A stretch of DNA of 64,000 nucleotides from Albimonas sp963977235 (GTDB lineage Bacteria > Pseudomonadota > Alphaproteobacteria > Rhodobacterales > Rhodobacteraceae). The notes below the pieces were generated by a model. The model ran no database searches. It worked only from the letters and a program-made list of their open reading frames with translations, and was not told the origin of the DNA. Where the stretch lies: contig NZ_CAXBOD010000009.1 in NCBI RefSeq assembly GCF_963977235.1, positions 1 to 64,000 on the forward strand. Reading direction: 5' to 3'. Positions within the stretch are counted from its first letter, which is position 1. Every line of letters begins with the position of its first letter. A program made the position numbers and the translations under genes. This document shows positions 8,011-15,869 of the stretch, piece by piece.

Positions 8011-9222
8011 CTAGGCTCTGAAGGAGCGGCGCGCCAGAAGGGCGACGACCGCGAGCAGCGGGGCGAAGACGCCCGCCGCGAGGAAGGCCCCGCCATAGCC
8101 CCACGCCTCGGCCGCGGGCTGGGAGAGCAGCGGCGAGACGAACTGCCCCAGGAAGACCGCCGAGGTCATGCCTCCGGTGGCCCGTCCGCGCACCCGCGCC
8201 GGCGCCAGCGAGACCACGGTGTTGAACAGGTTGGGCATCGTCAGCCCCATCGCCGCGCCCGCCACCGCGCCGCCGAGGCAGATCGAGAGCAGGTCCGAAG
8301 AGACCGAGACCCAGGCCAGCCCCGCCCCCAGCCCCAGGAACGAGAGGGCGAACATTCCCCCCGCCCCCAGCCGCCCGCGCAGCAACGCCGCCCCGAACGC
8401 CGAGATCGAGGACACCAGCGTGAACACCCCCAGCGCCAGGCCCGCCTGGCTGGGCGCGTCCATGCCCAGCTCCCGCAGGCGGAAGGGCAGCTGCACCGGC
8501 ATCACATACATCGCCACCATGGTGCCGAGGCCCAGGAAATAGAGGATCGCCAGCGACCCCCAGGGCGCGGTCGCGCCATCGTCCTCGGCCGCGGCCTGGC
8601 TGCGGGCGGCGGCGCCCCGGGTCTCGGGCAGGAACACCGCGGCCGCGGCCAGCACCAGCAGCGCGATGCCATAAAGGCCGAAGGGCGCGCGCCAGTGCAT
8701 TTCCGCCAGCAGGCCGCCGCCGGTCAGGAAGATCAGGCCGGCAAAGCCCATGGCCGAGGCCTGGCGGCCCATGAAGCGGGTCTGGGCCTCGCCCCGGAAC
8801 AGGTCGCCGGCCATGGCCGAGGCCGAGGTCAGCACGCCCGCCACCGCCACCCCCAGCATGGCCCGCCCCACCAGGATCGCGGGCAACGTGTCGAGCAGCA
8901 GACCCGACATGCCCGCCAGAACGTAGAGGACCATCGCAGCCAGCAGGATCCGCCGCCGCCCCAGCCGGTCCGACAGCCCGCCGGCCAGCGGCGCAAAGAT
9001 CGCCACCAGAAGCCCCGGCAACGTCACCGCCAGGCGGGTCAGCAGGGCCGCGTCGGGATCGTCGGCGAAATGCGCCTCCATCCCCGGCAGGCCGGGCGAG
9101 ATCACCGTCGAGGCCATGATCGTCAGCGAGGAAGCCGCCAGCAGCGAGATCATCGTGGCCGTGGAGGGCGAGGCCCCCAGCCCCGCCGCCCCCGGCGCGC
9201 GCACGTCGGCAGAGGCGCTCAT
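8011..9222 (-). CDS. MFS transporter, probable drug/redox-compound exporter
   Basis: A 403-aa protein with about 12 hydrophobic segments, inner membrane. Motif A of the major facilitator superfamily is present between helices 2 and 3 (GGLSDRLGRRR), and a drug-efflux-like GRAMLGVAVAG follows. Length and motif fit proton-driven small-molecule exporters. Its ATG overlaps the stop of the upstream flavin reductase by 4 bp, so both are one transcript from the SoxR-type promoter at 9858-9888. That context suggests export of redox-cycling compounds (phenazine- or quinone-like). Substrate is inference. Confidence 0.88.
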   Translation of the reverse strand: MSASADVRAPGAAGLGASPSTATMISLLAASSLTIMASTVISPGLPGMEAHFADDPDAALLTRLAVTLPGLLVAIFAPLAGGLSDRLGRRRILLAAMVLYVLAGMSGLLLDTLPAILVGRAMLGVAVAGVLTSASAMAGDLFRGEAQTRFMGRQASAMGFAGLIFLTGGGLLAEMHWRAPFGLYGIALLVLAAAAVFLPETRGAAARSQAAAEDDGATAPWGSLAILYFLGLGTMVAMYVMPVQLPFRLRELGMDAPSQAGLALGVFTLVSSISAFGAALLRGRLGAGGMFALSFLGLGAGLAWVSVSSDLLSICLGGAVAGAAMGLTMPNLFNTVVSLAPARVRGRATGGMTSAVFLGQFVSPLLSQPAAEAWGYGGAFLAAGVFAPLLAVVALLARRSFRA

Positions 9223-9821
9223 GCGGCGTCCTTTCCAGGCAGGGCGGCGGCAGACTCGCGCGCCGCGCGCAAGGGCGCGGCCCACCACGCGAGACGGTCG
9301 AGGACGAGGCTCAGCGCCGCCTCGGCCGGGGCGTCGGGGGCAAAGCGCTCCTCCGCGTCGAACAGGCGGCCGATGTCGGCCAGCAGCACCCCGTCGCGCA
9401 GGGTCGCCACGTGCAGCTCGCCCATCACCTGCGAAAGCTGCTCGGCCGCCCGCGCGCCGCCCGCGCGCCCGCCGTAGGAGACGAAGGCCGCCGGCTTCTC
9501 GCGCCATTCGCCGCCGGCAAGGTCGATCAGCGCCTTGAGGGCGGCGGGATAGCCGCGGTTGTACTCCGGGAACACCGGCAGGAAGGCGTCCGCGGCGGCG
9601 ATGCGCGCGCGCAGGGCGGACAGCGCCTCGGGCGCCATGGCGTCGTGCCACAGCGACAGGCCGAGGGCGCGCGGGTCGATCAGGTCGGCCTCGAAGCGGG
9701 GATCCGCGGCCAGGCGGGCCAGCGCCCAGCCGGCGATGGCCTCGCTGCGCCGGCCCTGGCGCACGCTCCCCTGCAGGACGGCGACACGGAACGGGCGGGC
9801 GGGGGCGGAGGGCGCGGACAT
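9219..9821 (-). CDS. NADPH-dependent FMN reductase
   Basis: This 200-aa flavodoxin-like reductase of the FMN_red family has the phosphate-binding start VAVLQGSVRQGRRSE and the FMN-site motif FPEYNRGYPAALK. Such enzymes reduce flavins, quinones or azo compounds with NAD(P)H. AAGGG sits 9 bases before the ATG at 9821 but directly abuts the ATG at 9830, so the second is preferred. It is the first gene after the SoxR-controlled promoter and is translationally coupled to the MFS gene, which points to a role in handling redox-active xenobiotics or replenishing reduced flavin. Confidence 0.87.
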   Translation of the reverse strand: MSAPSAPARPFRVAVLQGSVRQGRRSEAIAGWALARLAADPRFEADLIDPRALGLSLWHDAMAPEALSALRARIAAADAFLPVFPEYNRGYPAALKALIDLAGGEWREKPAAFVSYGGRAGGARAAEQLSQVMGELHVATLRDGVLLADIGRLFDAEERFAPDAPAEAALSLVLDRLAWWAAPLRAARESAAALPGKDAA

Positions 9822-9857
9822 GGCAGGCATCCCTTGATATTGGCGGCGATGCGCGGT

Positions 9858-9888
9858 CAGGTAGGACCTCGAGTTTAGTTGAGGTCAA
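9858..9888 (-). promoter_or_regulatory. SoxR-type promoter with operator
   Basis: On the minus strand TTGACC (-35, plus-strand 9883-9888) and TACCTG (-10, 9858-9863) are 19 bp apart, the over-long spacer that MerR-family activators correct by twisting DNA. The spacer carries CCTCGAGTTTAGTTGAGG (plus strand 9867-9884), which differs from the E. coli soxS operator CCTCAAGTTAACTTGAGG at three positions and overlaps the -35 in the same way. It should drive the flavin reductase-MFS pair and may also autoregulate soxR. Confidence 0.88.
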
Positions 9889-9902
9889 GGGCGGGCAAGA
9901 CG

Positions 9903-10436
9903 GTGGACGATGCGACGCAGCACGGTAGGACGACGGGTCCCGATCGCAAGGGGCGCCGTTACGAGGCCCTGAGCGTGGGGCAACTGGCCGAGCGCTCGGG
10001 CGTCCCGGTCTCGACCCTGCATTTCTACGAGTCGCAGGGGCTCCTCGAGGGCTGGCGGACGCCGGCCAACCACCGGCGCTATTTCCGCGCCTCGCTGCGG
10101 CGGCTGGCGCTGATCCGGGTGGCCCAGCGCGCGGGCGTTCCGCTGCGCGAGATCCGCGAGCAGCTCTCGGCCCTGCCCCATGACGAGGTCGCCTCGCCCG
10201 AGGACTGGGCGCGCCTGGCCGAGAACTGGCGCACGGGCCTCACCGCGCGGATCGAGCGGCTGACCCGACTGCGCGACCAGATGGAGGGCTGCATCGGCTG
10301 CGGCTGCCTCTCGGTCAGCCGCTGCCCCCTGCGCAATCCCGGCGACGCGCTGGCCGCGCTTGGCCCCGGCGCGCGGCTGCTGGACCCCGAAGGCGAGCAG
10401 GAAGCCGACGAGGACGGCCGACGCGGCGGCGCCTGA
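9903..10436 (+). CDS. soxR: Redox-sensitive transcriptional activator SoxR
   Basis: A 177-aa MerR-family regulator. The winged-helix region LSVGQLAERSGVPVSTLHFY is followed by a dimerisation helix and the cluster-binding signature CIGCGCLSVSRC, that is CX2CXCX5C, which holds the redox-active [2Fe-2S] cluster. The C-terminal PLRNPGD and GARLL match enterobacterial SoxR closely. GTG at 9903 is chosen; the in-frame TTG at 9879 lies inside the operator and would be an unlikely start. No soxS is nearby, so, as in most non-enteric bacteria, SoxR probably acts directly on its neighbours: the divergent reductase and exporter. Confidence 0.95.
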   Translation: MDDATQHGRTTGPDRKGRRYEALSVGQLAERSGVPVSTLHFYESQGLLEGWRTPANHRRYFRASLRRLALIRVAQRAGVPLREIREQLSALPHDEVASPEDWARLAENWRTGLTARIERLTRLRDQMEGCIGCGCLSVSRCPLRNPGDALAALGPGARLLDPEGEQEADEDGRRGGA

Positions 10437-10584
10437 CGCGCTCGCCAAGGGGCGACCTGGCTGCGGCGGCGGGCGGGGCCTCGCCCTGCCGCGCGCGACC
10501 CCGCCCTGACGGAGACGGGGATGCCGCGCCTTTGCGCCGCCCCCGGCTTCCGGCTCGTCCCCCGCGCTCCTGCGCTCGGTCCGC

Positions 10585-10969
10585 TTGGCCGCGCAGGACA
10601 GCGACGTCCCCCCGCTCGAAGATCTCGACGTCCCCAGACAGTGCGGATCCACGCCTTCGAGAGCCAGGGGCGCGAGGTCGAGATGGCCTTCCTGGACGTC
10701 TCCCCAACGGCCAAGCCCAACGGCCGCGCCGCTGCGCTCCTGCGCAACAGGAACATCTGCGCCGCCACCTGGGAGGAGACCGTCGCGCGGCTGAGCGCCG
10801 AGAGCTGGCGGCGGTTCGCCCCCGACCGGATCGGCTTGCGCCGCGCCTCCGAGCCCGAGGGCTGCCGGTGCAGTTTCGACCAGCGCGCCGCGGGCGCCGA
10901 CGCCCTCCTCGGACGGCTGAAGGTCGAGTGGGCGGCATGCTCGCCGCCCCGGCGTCCGCCGAAGAGTGA
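10585..10969 (+). pseudogene. Decayed alpha/beta hydrolase
   Basis: The frame from 10641 to 10931 reads as an alpha/beta hydrolase N-terminal half: FESQGREVEMAFLDV, then ALLRNRNICAATWEETVARL where functional relatives have a LLHGKNFCAATWE-type strand, then RFAPDRIG for APDQIG. Upstream, PPLEDLD in another frame (from 10585) looks like the lost N-terminus. Downstream, GGMLAAP in a third frame (10931-10966) is the remnant of the nucleophile elbow GHSMGGMLAA, with the Ser-containing part deleted. Two frameshifts plus a deletion of the catalytic serine mean it is not functional. Confidence 0.75.
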
Positions 10970-10990
10970 CCCTCACGCACCCCGCGAAAC

Positions 10991-11018
10991 GAGAAAGGGC
11001 CGCCCCCTCGGGCGGCCC
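10991..11018 (-). terminator. Rho-independent terminator of prx
   Basis: GGGCCGCC (10997-11004) and GGCGGCCC (11011-11018) form a perfect 8-bp stem with a 6-base loop. On the minus strand the stem is followed by TTTCTC. It lies 37 bp beyond the peroxiredoxin stop. Confidence 0.8.
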
Positions 11019-11054
11019 GTGTCCTTTCGGCGACCGAGCGCGACGGCCGAGGGT

Positions 11055-11714
11055 TCAGGCGCCGGGCTGCTTGACCATGCGCAGGTAGGGCAGCTTGGCC
11101 TCGAACGAGCCGTGCTGGGCGCGGGCGTCGTCGTCGGAGACGGCAGGGACCACGATCACGTCCTCGCCCGACTTCCAGTTGGCCGGCGTCGCGACCTTGT
11201 GGCCTGCGGTCAGCTGCAGGGAATCGATCACCCGCAGCAGCTCGTCGAAGTTGCGGCCCGTGGTCATCGGGTAGGACATGGTCATCTTGATCTTCTTGTC
11301 CGGCCCGATCACGAACACCGTGCGGACGGTGGCGTTGTCGGCGGCGGTCCGCCCCTCGGAGGTTCCGTCAAGCTCGGAGGGCAGCATCCCGAAGAGCTTC
11401 GCGACCTTCAGGTCCGGATCCCCGATCATCGGGTAGGAGACGCTCGACCCCGTGGCCGTCGCGATGTCGGTCTTCCAGCGATGGTGCGCCTCGACCGGGT
11501 CGACCGAAATGCCGATGATCTTGGTGTTGCGCCGCGTGAACGCTTCGCTGAGCCCGGCCATGGTCCCCAGCTCGGTGGTGCACACGGGGGTGAAGTCCTT
11601 GGGATGGCTGAACAGGATCGCCCAGCCGTCGCCGATCCAGTCGTGGAAGGCGATCTTCCCCTCGGTGGTGTCAGCCTCGAAGTCGGGCGCGGTGTCGTTG
11701 ATCCGCAGCGTCAT
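11055..11714 (-). CDS. 1-Cys peroxiredoxin (Prx6 type)
   Basis: A 219-aa cytosolic thiol peroxidase that reduces H2O2 and organic hydroperoxides. The peroxidatic Cys is residue 45 in FTPVCTTELG. The SVDPVEAHHRW segment and the long C-terminal domain (about residues 160-219) are characteristic of the Prx6 subfamily, which lacks a resolving Cys. ATG at 11714 is chosen because GGGAG precedes it by 6 bases; the ATG at 11720 abuts that site. It is a single-gene unit with its own terminator, divergent from dnaB. Confidence 0.93.
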   Translation of the reverse strand: MTLRINDTAPDFEADTTEGKIAFHDWIGDGWAILFSHPKDFTPVCTTELGTMAGLSEAFTRRNTKIIGISVDPVEAHHRWKTDIATATGSSVSYPMIGDPDLKVAKLFGMLPSELDGTSEGRTAADNATVRTVFVIGPDKKIKMTMSYPMTTGRNFDELLRVIDSLQLTAGHKVATPANWKSGEDVIVVPAVSDDDARAQHGSFEAKLPYLRMVKQPGA

Positions 11715-11787
11715 CGTCATCTCCCAGAGCATCCGGCGGGTCGCCTTTCCGGCGTCGCGTGTTACCATGGGCAGGCCACGGCCCCGA

Positions 11788-11823
11788 CGCAACCGGGGGC
11801 GCAACCGGGGGCGCGACCGGGGA
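11788..11823. repeat. 12-bp direct repeat, 3 copies
   Basis: CGCAACCGGGGG occurs at 11788 and 11800, with a diverged third copy (CGCGACCGGGGA) at 11812, in the divergent prx-dnaB intergenic region. No function is evident. Confidence 0.75.
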
Positions 11824-11932
11824 CGAAGCCCCGGAACGTCGCGTCGCGCGGCATCCGTCCCCGTTATTCACAGGCCGGGGATAACCGCATCCCGGTGTAG
11901 ACTGCAGGGCCTTCGAGCAGGGAGACCCCACC

Positions 11933-13465
11933 ATGCATGACGGATCGCTCGCCCCCGGCGAGCCCCAGCCCCATTCCCCCGAGCCTCACGGCGAGGGGTC
12001 CCGTCCGGCCATGCCCGAGGCGGCCGCGCCGCCCTCCAACATCGAGGCCGAGCAGGCGCTGCTGGGCGCGATCCTGATCAACAACGAGGTCTACGACCGC
12101 GTCTCGGGCCTGCTTCAGCCCGAACATTTCTACGACCCCGTGCACGCGCGCATCTACGAGACCGCCGCGCGGCGCATCCAGAAGAACTTCCAGGCCAACG
12201 CCGTCACCCTGAAGACCTTCCTCGAGGACGACGAGGGGCTCAAGGAGCTGGGCGGGGCTGAGTATCTGGCCCGCCTCGCCGGGGCCGCGGTGTCGATCTA
12301 TTCGGCCAAGGACTACTCGCAGGCGATCTACGATCTCGCCATCCGCCGCGAGCTGATGCGCATCGGCGTCGAGATCCGCGACCGCGCCCAGCGCGCCGAC
12401 GTCGACCTCGAGCCGACCGAACAGATCGTGCAGGCCGAGCAGCAGCTCTACGGTCTGGCCGAGAAGGGCCGCTCGGACGGCGGCTTCGTCAGCTTCCTGA
12501 AGGCCGCGACCGACGCCATCGAGGTCGCCAACGCCGCCTATCAGCGCGACGGCGGGCTGGCGGGGATCTCGACGGGGCTGATCGACCTCGACAAGCGGCT
12601 CGGCGGCCTGCACCCCTCGGACCTTCTGATCCTCGCGGGGCGGCCCTCGATGGGCAAGACCTCGCTCGCCACCAACATCGCCTTCAACATCGCCAAGGCG
12701 TTCCGGGAGGGGGAGCGCCCCGACGGCACCTTCGGCACGCTCAACGGCGGACGGGTGGGGTTCTTCAGCCTCGAGATGTCGGCCGAGCAGCTCGCCACCC
12801 GAATCCTCTCCGAACAGTCCCGCATCGCCTCCGAGAAGATCCGCCGCGGCGACATGGAGGAGGAGGAGTTCCGCCGCTTCGTCGAGGCCGCGCGCGAACT
12901 CGAGAAGATGCCCTTCTACATCGACGACACCGCCTCGATCCCCATCGCCACGCTGGCGGCCCGCGCGCGGCGGCTGAAGCGGACCCACGGGCTCGACGCG
13001 CTGGTCATCGACTACCTGCAGCTGATCCGCGGCTCGGGGCGCACCGAGGGCCGGGTCAACGAGATCGCCGAGATCTCGATGGGCCTGAAGGCCATCGCCA
13101 AGGAGCTCGACATCCCGGTCATCGCGCTCTCCCAGCTCTCGCGCCAGGTCGAGAGCCGGGAGGACAAGCGGCCGCAGCTGTCGGACCTTCGGGAATCGGG
13201 ATCTATCGAACAGGATGCCGACGTGGTGATGTTCGTGTTCCGCGAGGAATACTACAAGGAACGCGAGAAGCCCTCGGAGGCCGACGTCGAGGCCACGATG
13301 CGCTGGCAGGAGGTGATGGAATCCGTGCGCGGCAAGGCCGAGCTGATCATCGGCAAGCAGCGCCACGGCCCCATCGGCACCGTCGAGCTGTCGTTCGAGG
13401 GCAGGTTCACCCGCTTCGGCAACCTCGCGCGCTCGGAGGGCTACGCGGAGCATGACGGCTTCTGA
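11933..13465 (+). CDS. dnaB: Replicative DNA helicase DnaB
   Basis: A 510-aa hexameric 5'-3' helicase that unwinds DNA at the replication fork and recruits primase. The N-terminal domain begins around residue 35 (NIEAEQALLGAILI) after a Pro/Gly-rich leader. The RecA-like C-terminal domain has Walker A GRPSMGKTS, FFSLEMSAEQL, Walker B LVIDYLQLI, and SQLSRQVE followed by LRESGSIEQDAD. GGGAG lies 9 bases before the ATG. The 3' end overlaps alr by 14 bp, an arrangement common in this bacterial group. Confidence 0.98.
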   Translation: MHDGSLAPGEPQPHSPEPHGEGSRPAMPEAAAPPSNIEAEQALLGAILINNEVYDRVSGLLQPEHFYDPVHARIYETAARRIQKNFQANAVTLKTFLEDDEGLKELGGAEYLARLAGAAVSIYSAKDYSQAIYDLAIRRELMRIGVEIRDRAQRADVDLEPTEQIVQAEQQLYGLAEKGRSDGGFVSFLKAATDAIEVANAAYQRDGGLAGISTGLIDLDKRLGGLHPSDLLILAGRPSMGKTSLATNIAFNIAKAFREGERPDGTFGTLNGGRVGFFSLEMSAEQLATRILSEQSRIASEKIRRGDMEEEEFRRFVEAARELEKMPFYIDDTASIPIATLAARARRLKRTHGLDALVIDYLQLIRGSGRTEGRVNEIAEISMGLKAIAKELDIPVIALSQLSRQVESREDKRPQLSDLRESGSIEQDADVVMFVFREEYYKEREKPSEADVEATMRWQEVMESVRGKAELIIGKQRHGPIGTVELSFEGRFTRFGNLARSEGYAEHDGF

Positions 13466-14624
13466 TTCCCTTGCGGCGGGGGCCGCGACGCCCCCGGCCG
13501 CGATCTCGCCCTTCGCGCCCCCCGCGCGCCCCGCGGCCTCGCGCCCGGTCCTGAGCGTCGATCTCGACGCGATCGGGGCCAACTGGCGCGCGCTGCAGGC
13601 GCGCTCGGGCAAGGCCGAGGCCGCGGCCGTGATCAAGGCCGACGCCTACGGGCTGGGGGTGGCCCCCGTGGCGCGGGCGCTTCGCGCGGCCGGCGCGCGG
13701 ACCTTCTTCGTGGCCCACGCGAGCGAGGGCGCGGAGCTGCGCGCGGTGCTGGGCCCGGAGGCGCCGATCCACGTCTTCAACGGCTTCATGCCGGGCGACC
13801 TCGAGGCCTTTCGCGGCGCCGACCTGATCCCGGTGCTGGCCTCGCCCTTCCACGTCCAGGCCTTTCGCGAGGCGCTGCCCTCGCTGGGTCTCGCCTCTCC
13901 GCCCCGCGCGGGGCTGCATATCGAATCGGGCATCAACCGGCTGGGCTTCACGCCGGCCGAGATCGACGCCCTGCGCGCCGATCCCCCGCGCGAGCTCGAG
14001 ATCTCGCTGGTGATGTCGCACCTGGCCTGCGCGGACGAGCCCGAGAACTCCGGCAACGCCCGCCAGCGCGGGGCCTTCACCGGGCGCGCGCAGCTGCTGC
14101 ACGCGCTGGCGCCCCGCGCGCGCCTGTCGCTGGGGGCGACCGGGGGCACGCTGCTGGGGCCGGACTATCACTTCGACCTGACCCGGCCGGGCGTGGGCCT
14201 CTATGGCGGCGAGCCGTTCATGGAGGCGCAGACCGTCGTCCACCTCCACGCCCCCCTCCTGCAGGTGCGCGAGATCGCGGCGGGCGAGAGCGTGGGCTAT
14301 GGCGGGACCTGGACCGCGCGCCGCCCCTCGCGCATCGGCGTGCTGGGGCTGGGCTACGCCGACGGGTTCTTCCGGCTGTCCAAGGGGCTGAACCTCTATC
14401 TCGACGGGCGCCCGGCGCCGCTGGTGGGGCGGGTGAGCATGGACATGATCACCCTCGACCTGACCGACATGCCCGAGCCCGCCCCCGGCGCGATGGTCGA
14501 GGTGCTGGGCCCCAACCAGTCGGTCGACGCGCTCGCCAAGGGCATCGGCACCACGGGCTACGAGGTCCTGACCTCCCTTGGCCCGCGCTACGCCCGCCGC
14601 TATGTCGGGGGCGCCGAGGGCTGA
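13452..14624 (+). CDS. alr: Alanine racemase
   Basis: A 390-aa PLP enzyme interconverting L- and D-alanine for peptidoglycan. PLP lysine is K62 in AAAVIKADAYGLG. The catalytic tyrosine motif ESVGYGGTW and the C-terminal beta-domain signature VGRVSMDMI are visible. An Ala/Pro-rich N-terminal extension of about 30 residues precedes the usual start of the fold. The gene begins inside the last codons of dnaB, so translation is probably coupled. D-alanine produced here is also a potential substrate of the D-amino-acid transaminase at 34796-35650. Confidence 0.97.
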   Translation: MTASDSLAAGAATPPAAISPFAPPARPAASRPVLSVDLDAIGANWRALQARSGKAEAAAVIKADAYGLGVAPVARALRAAGARTFFVAHASEGAELRAVLGPEAPIHVFNGFMPGDLEAFRGADLIPVLASPFHVQAFREALPSLGLASPPRAGLHIESGINRLGFTPAEIDALRADPPRELEISLVMSHLACADEPENSGNARQRGAFTGRAQLLHALAPRARLSLGATGGTLLGPDYHFDLTRPGVGLYGGEPFMEAQTVVHLHAPLLQVREIAAGESVGYGGTWTARRPSRIGVLGLGYADGFFRLSKGLNLYLDGRPAPLVGRVSMDMITLDLTDMPEPAPGAMVEVLGPNQSVDALAKGIGTTGYEVLTSLGPRYARRYVGGAEG

Positions 14625-14665
14625 GGCCCGCGGCTGACGCGCACTACGACAGGGAGCGGGGCGAC

Positions 14666-15640
14666 ATGAGCCAGGCGCAGCCACGCCGAATCCTGCTGCA
14701 CATCGGCCTGCAGTTCACCGGCGCCCCGGAGATCCAGGCGATGCTGAGGCTCAACCGCGACCGGCTCGCCCGGCAGGGCGTGCGGGTGGTCGACCTCGAT
14801 CACGGCGGCTGGCCGCTGGTCTATCTGTTCGCGACCCCCGACAAACGCCGCGAAAAGGGCGATCCGCGCTTCAAGGGCCTGGGCGGCGCGCGCCGCGCCG
14901 GCGCGGCGCCCGAGGCGGTGAAGGCCGCGCGCAAGGCCCTCGACGCCGCGCTCGAGGATCGCAACGCCCATACGGTGGTGCTCTCCTGCGACCTGCTGGC
15001 CGAGCATCTGCGCTGGCGCGAGATCAAGGCGCTGGCCGGCCGTCTGCAGGACGCGGGCGAGGTCACCGTGCTCGCCTATCTGCGCGAGCCCGGCGCCTAT
15101 GCCCAGGCCGCCGCCGAGAAGCGCCTGCGCGAAGGCGTGCCGCTGACCATGCTCAAGCGCGTGCCCCCGCAGCCCGGGTTCCGCAAGACGCTGAAGAAGT
15201 TCATCCGCCACTTCGGGCCCGAGGCGATGGACCTGCGCGTCCACCACCCTCGCCGCCTGCTCAACCGCCGCCTGCTGGACGATTTCGAATCCGCCTGCGG
15301 CCTGGCGCCCGGCACGCTCGAGCGGCCCGCCAAGCCGGCCCGGACGACCGGTCTGACCCGCGCCGCCGCCCTGGCGCTGGACCTGCGCAACCGGCTGGTG
15401 GGCTGGCGGCGCCCCGGCCGGGCGATGCGCTTTCCCCCGGTGCTCGCCACCACGCTGGCCGAGTCGCTGCCCGGCCGCGGCTTTCGGATCGGCGCCGAGA
15501 CCCGGCGCAGCGCGCGCCGCCGCTCGCGCAAGGACCTGATCTGGCTGGGCCGGCTGATGGGGCGCAAGCCCTTCCCCTCCGGCCGTGGCCCCGCCCGGCC
15601 CCAGCGCGCCCGCGCCAGCGACCCCGAGCTCGGCGGCTGA
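14666..15640 (+). CDS. Sulfotransferase-like protein with degenerate PAPS loop
   Basis: A 324-aa protein clearly paralogous to the next gene: shared HGGWPLVYLFA/HGWPLVFLFA, similar mid-region helices, LRNRL and C-terminal KPFPS motifs. The N-terminal strand-loop that binds the 5'-phosphate of PAPS in sulfotransferases (HKTGTT) reads LQFTGAPEIQ here, losing the Lys and both Thr, so catalytic sulfation is unlikely. It is cytosolic with no signal peptide. GGGAGCGGGGCGAC precedes the ATG, 40 bp after alr. It could be a regulatory partner or a decaying duplicate. Function unknown. Confidence 0.7.
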   Translation: MSQAQPRRILLHIGLQFTGAPEIQAMLRLNRDRLARQGVRVVDLDHGGWPLVYLFATPDKRREKGDPRFKGLGGARRAGAAPEAVKAARKALDAALEDRNAHTVVLSCDLLAEHLRWREIKALAGRLQDAGEVTVLAYLREPGAYAQAAAEKRLREGVPLTMLKRVPPQPGFRKTLKKFIRHFGPEAMDLRVHHPRRLLNRRLLDDFESACGLAPGTLERPAKPARTTGLTRAAALALDLRNRLVGWRRPGRAMRFPPVLATTLAESLPGRGFRIGAETRRSARRRSRKDLIWLGRLMGRKPFPSGRGPARPQRARASDPELGG

Positions 15641-15742
15641 GCCGGGCGCGGAGGAGCCCGGGCGCGCTCGCGCCGCATGGCGCCCACCCGCCCCACCCGG
15701 GCGACCCAGAGCCGCGCCATGCTGCAACGCGGTCGCGCGGCC

Positions 15743-15771
15743 TTGGCCCGCCGCCCGCCCGCGTCTATATC
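15743..15771 (+). promoter_or_regulatory. Candidate sigma-70 promoter
   Basis: TTGGCC (15743-15748) and TATATC (15766-15771) are separated by 17 bp, about 100 bp before the second sulfotransferase-like gene. The -10 lies within a hairpin formed by CCGCGTCT (15759-15766) and AGACGCGG (15774-15781). It could start the sulfotransferase-mlaE-mlaF transcript. Support is sequence resemblance only. Confidence 0.4.
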
Positions 15772-15869
15772 GGAGACGCGGCCGAGGGGTCGGCGCCGCC
15801 CGGGACCGGGGCCGCGTCGCCGGGCGCATGACGCGCCGCACTGGGATACGGGGTCGGGAAACGAGCACA

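Noticed and set aside
9879..9902. TTG at 9879 as the soxR start
   Set aside because: It lies inside the SoxR operator, and SoxR homology begins well after the GTG at 9903.
10641..11900. A 400-plus-residue protein starting in the hydrolase remnant and running through prx
   Set aside because: After 10931 the frame leaves hydrolase homology and becomes the antisense shadow of peroxiredoxin.
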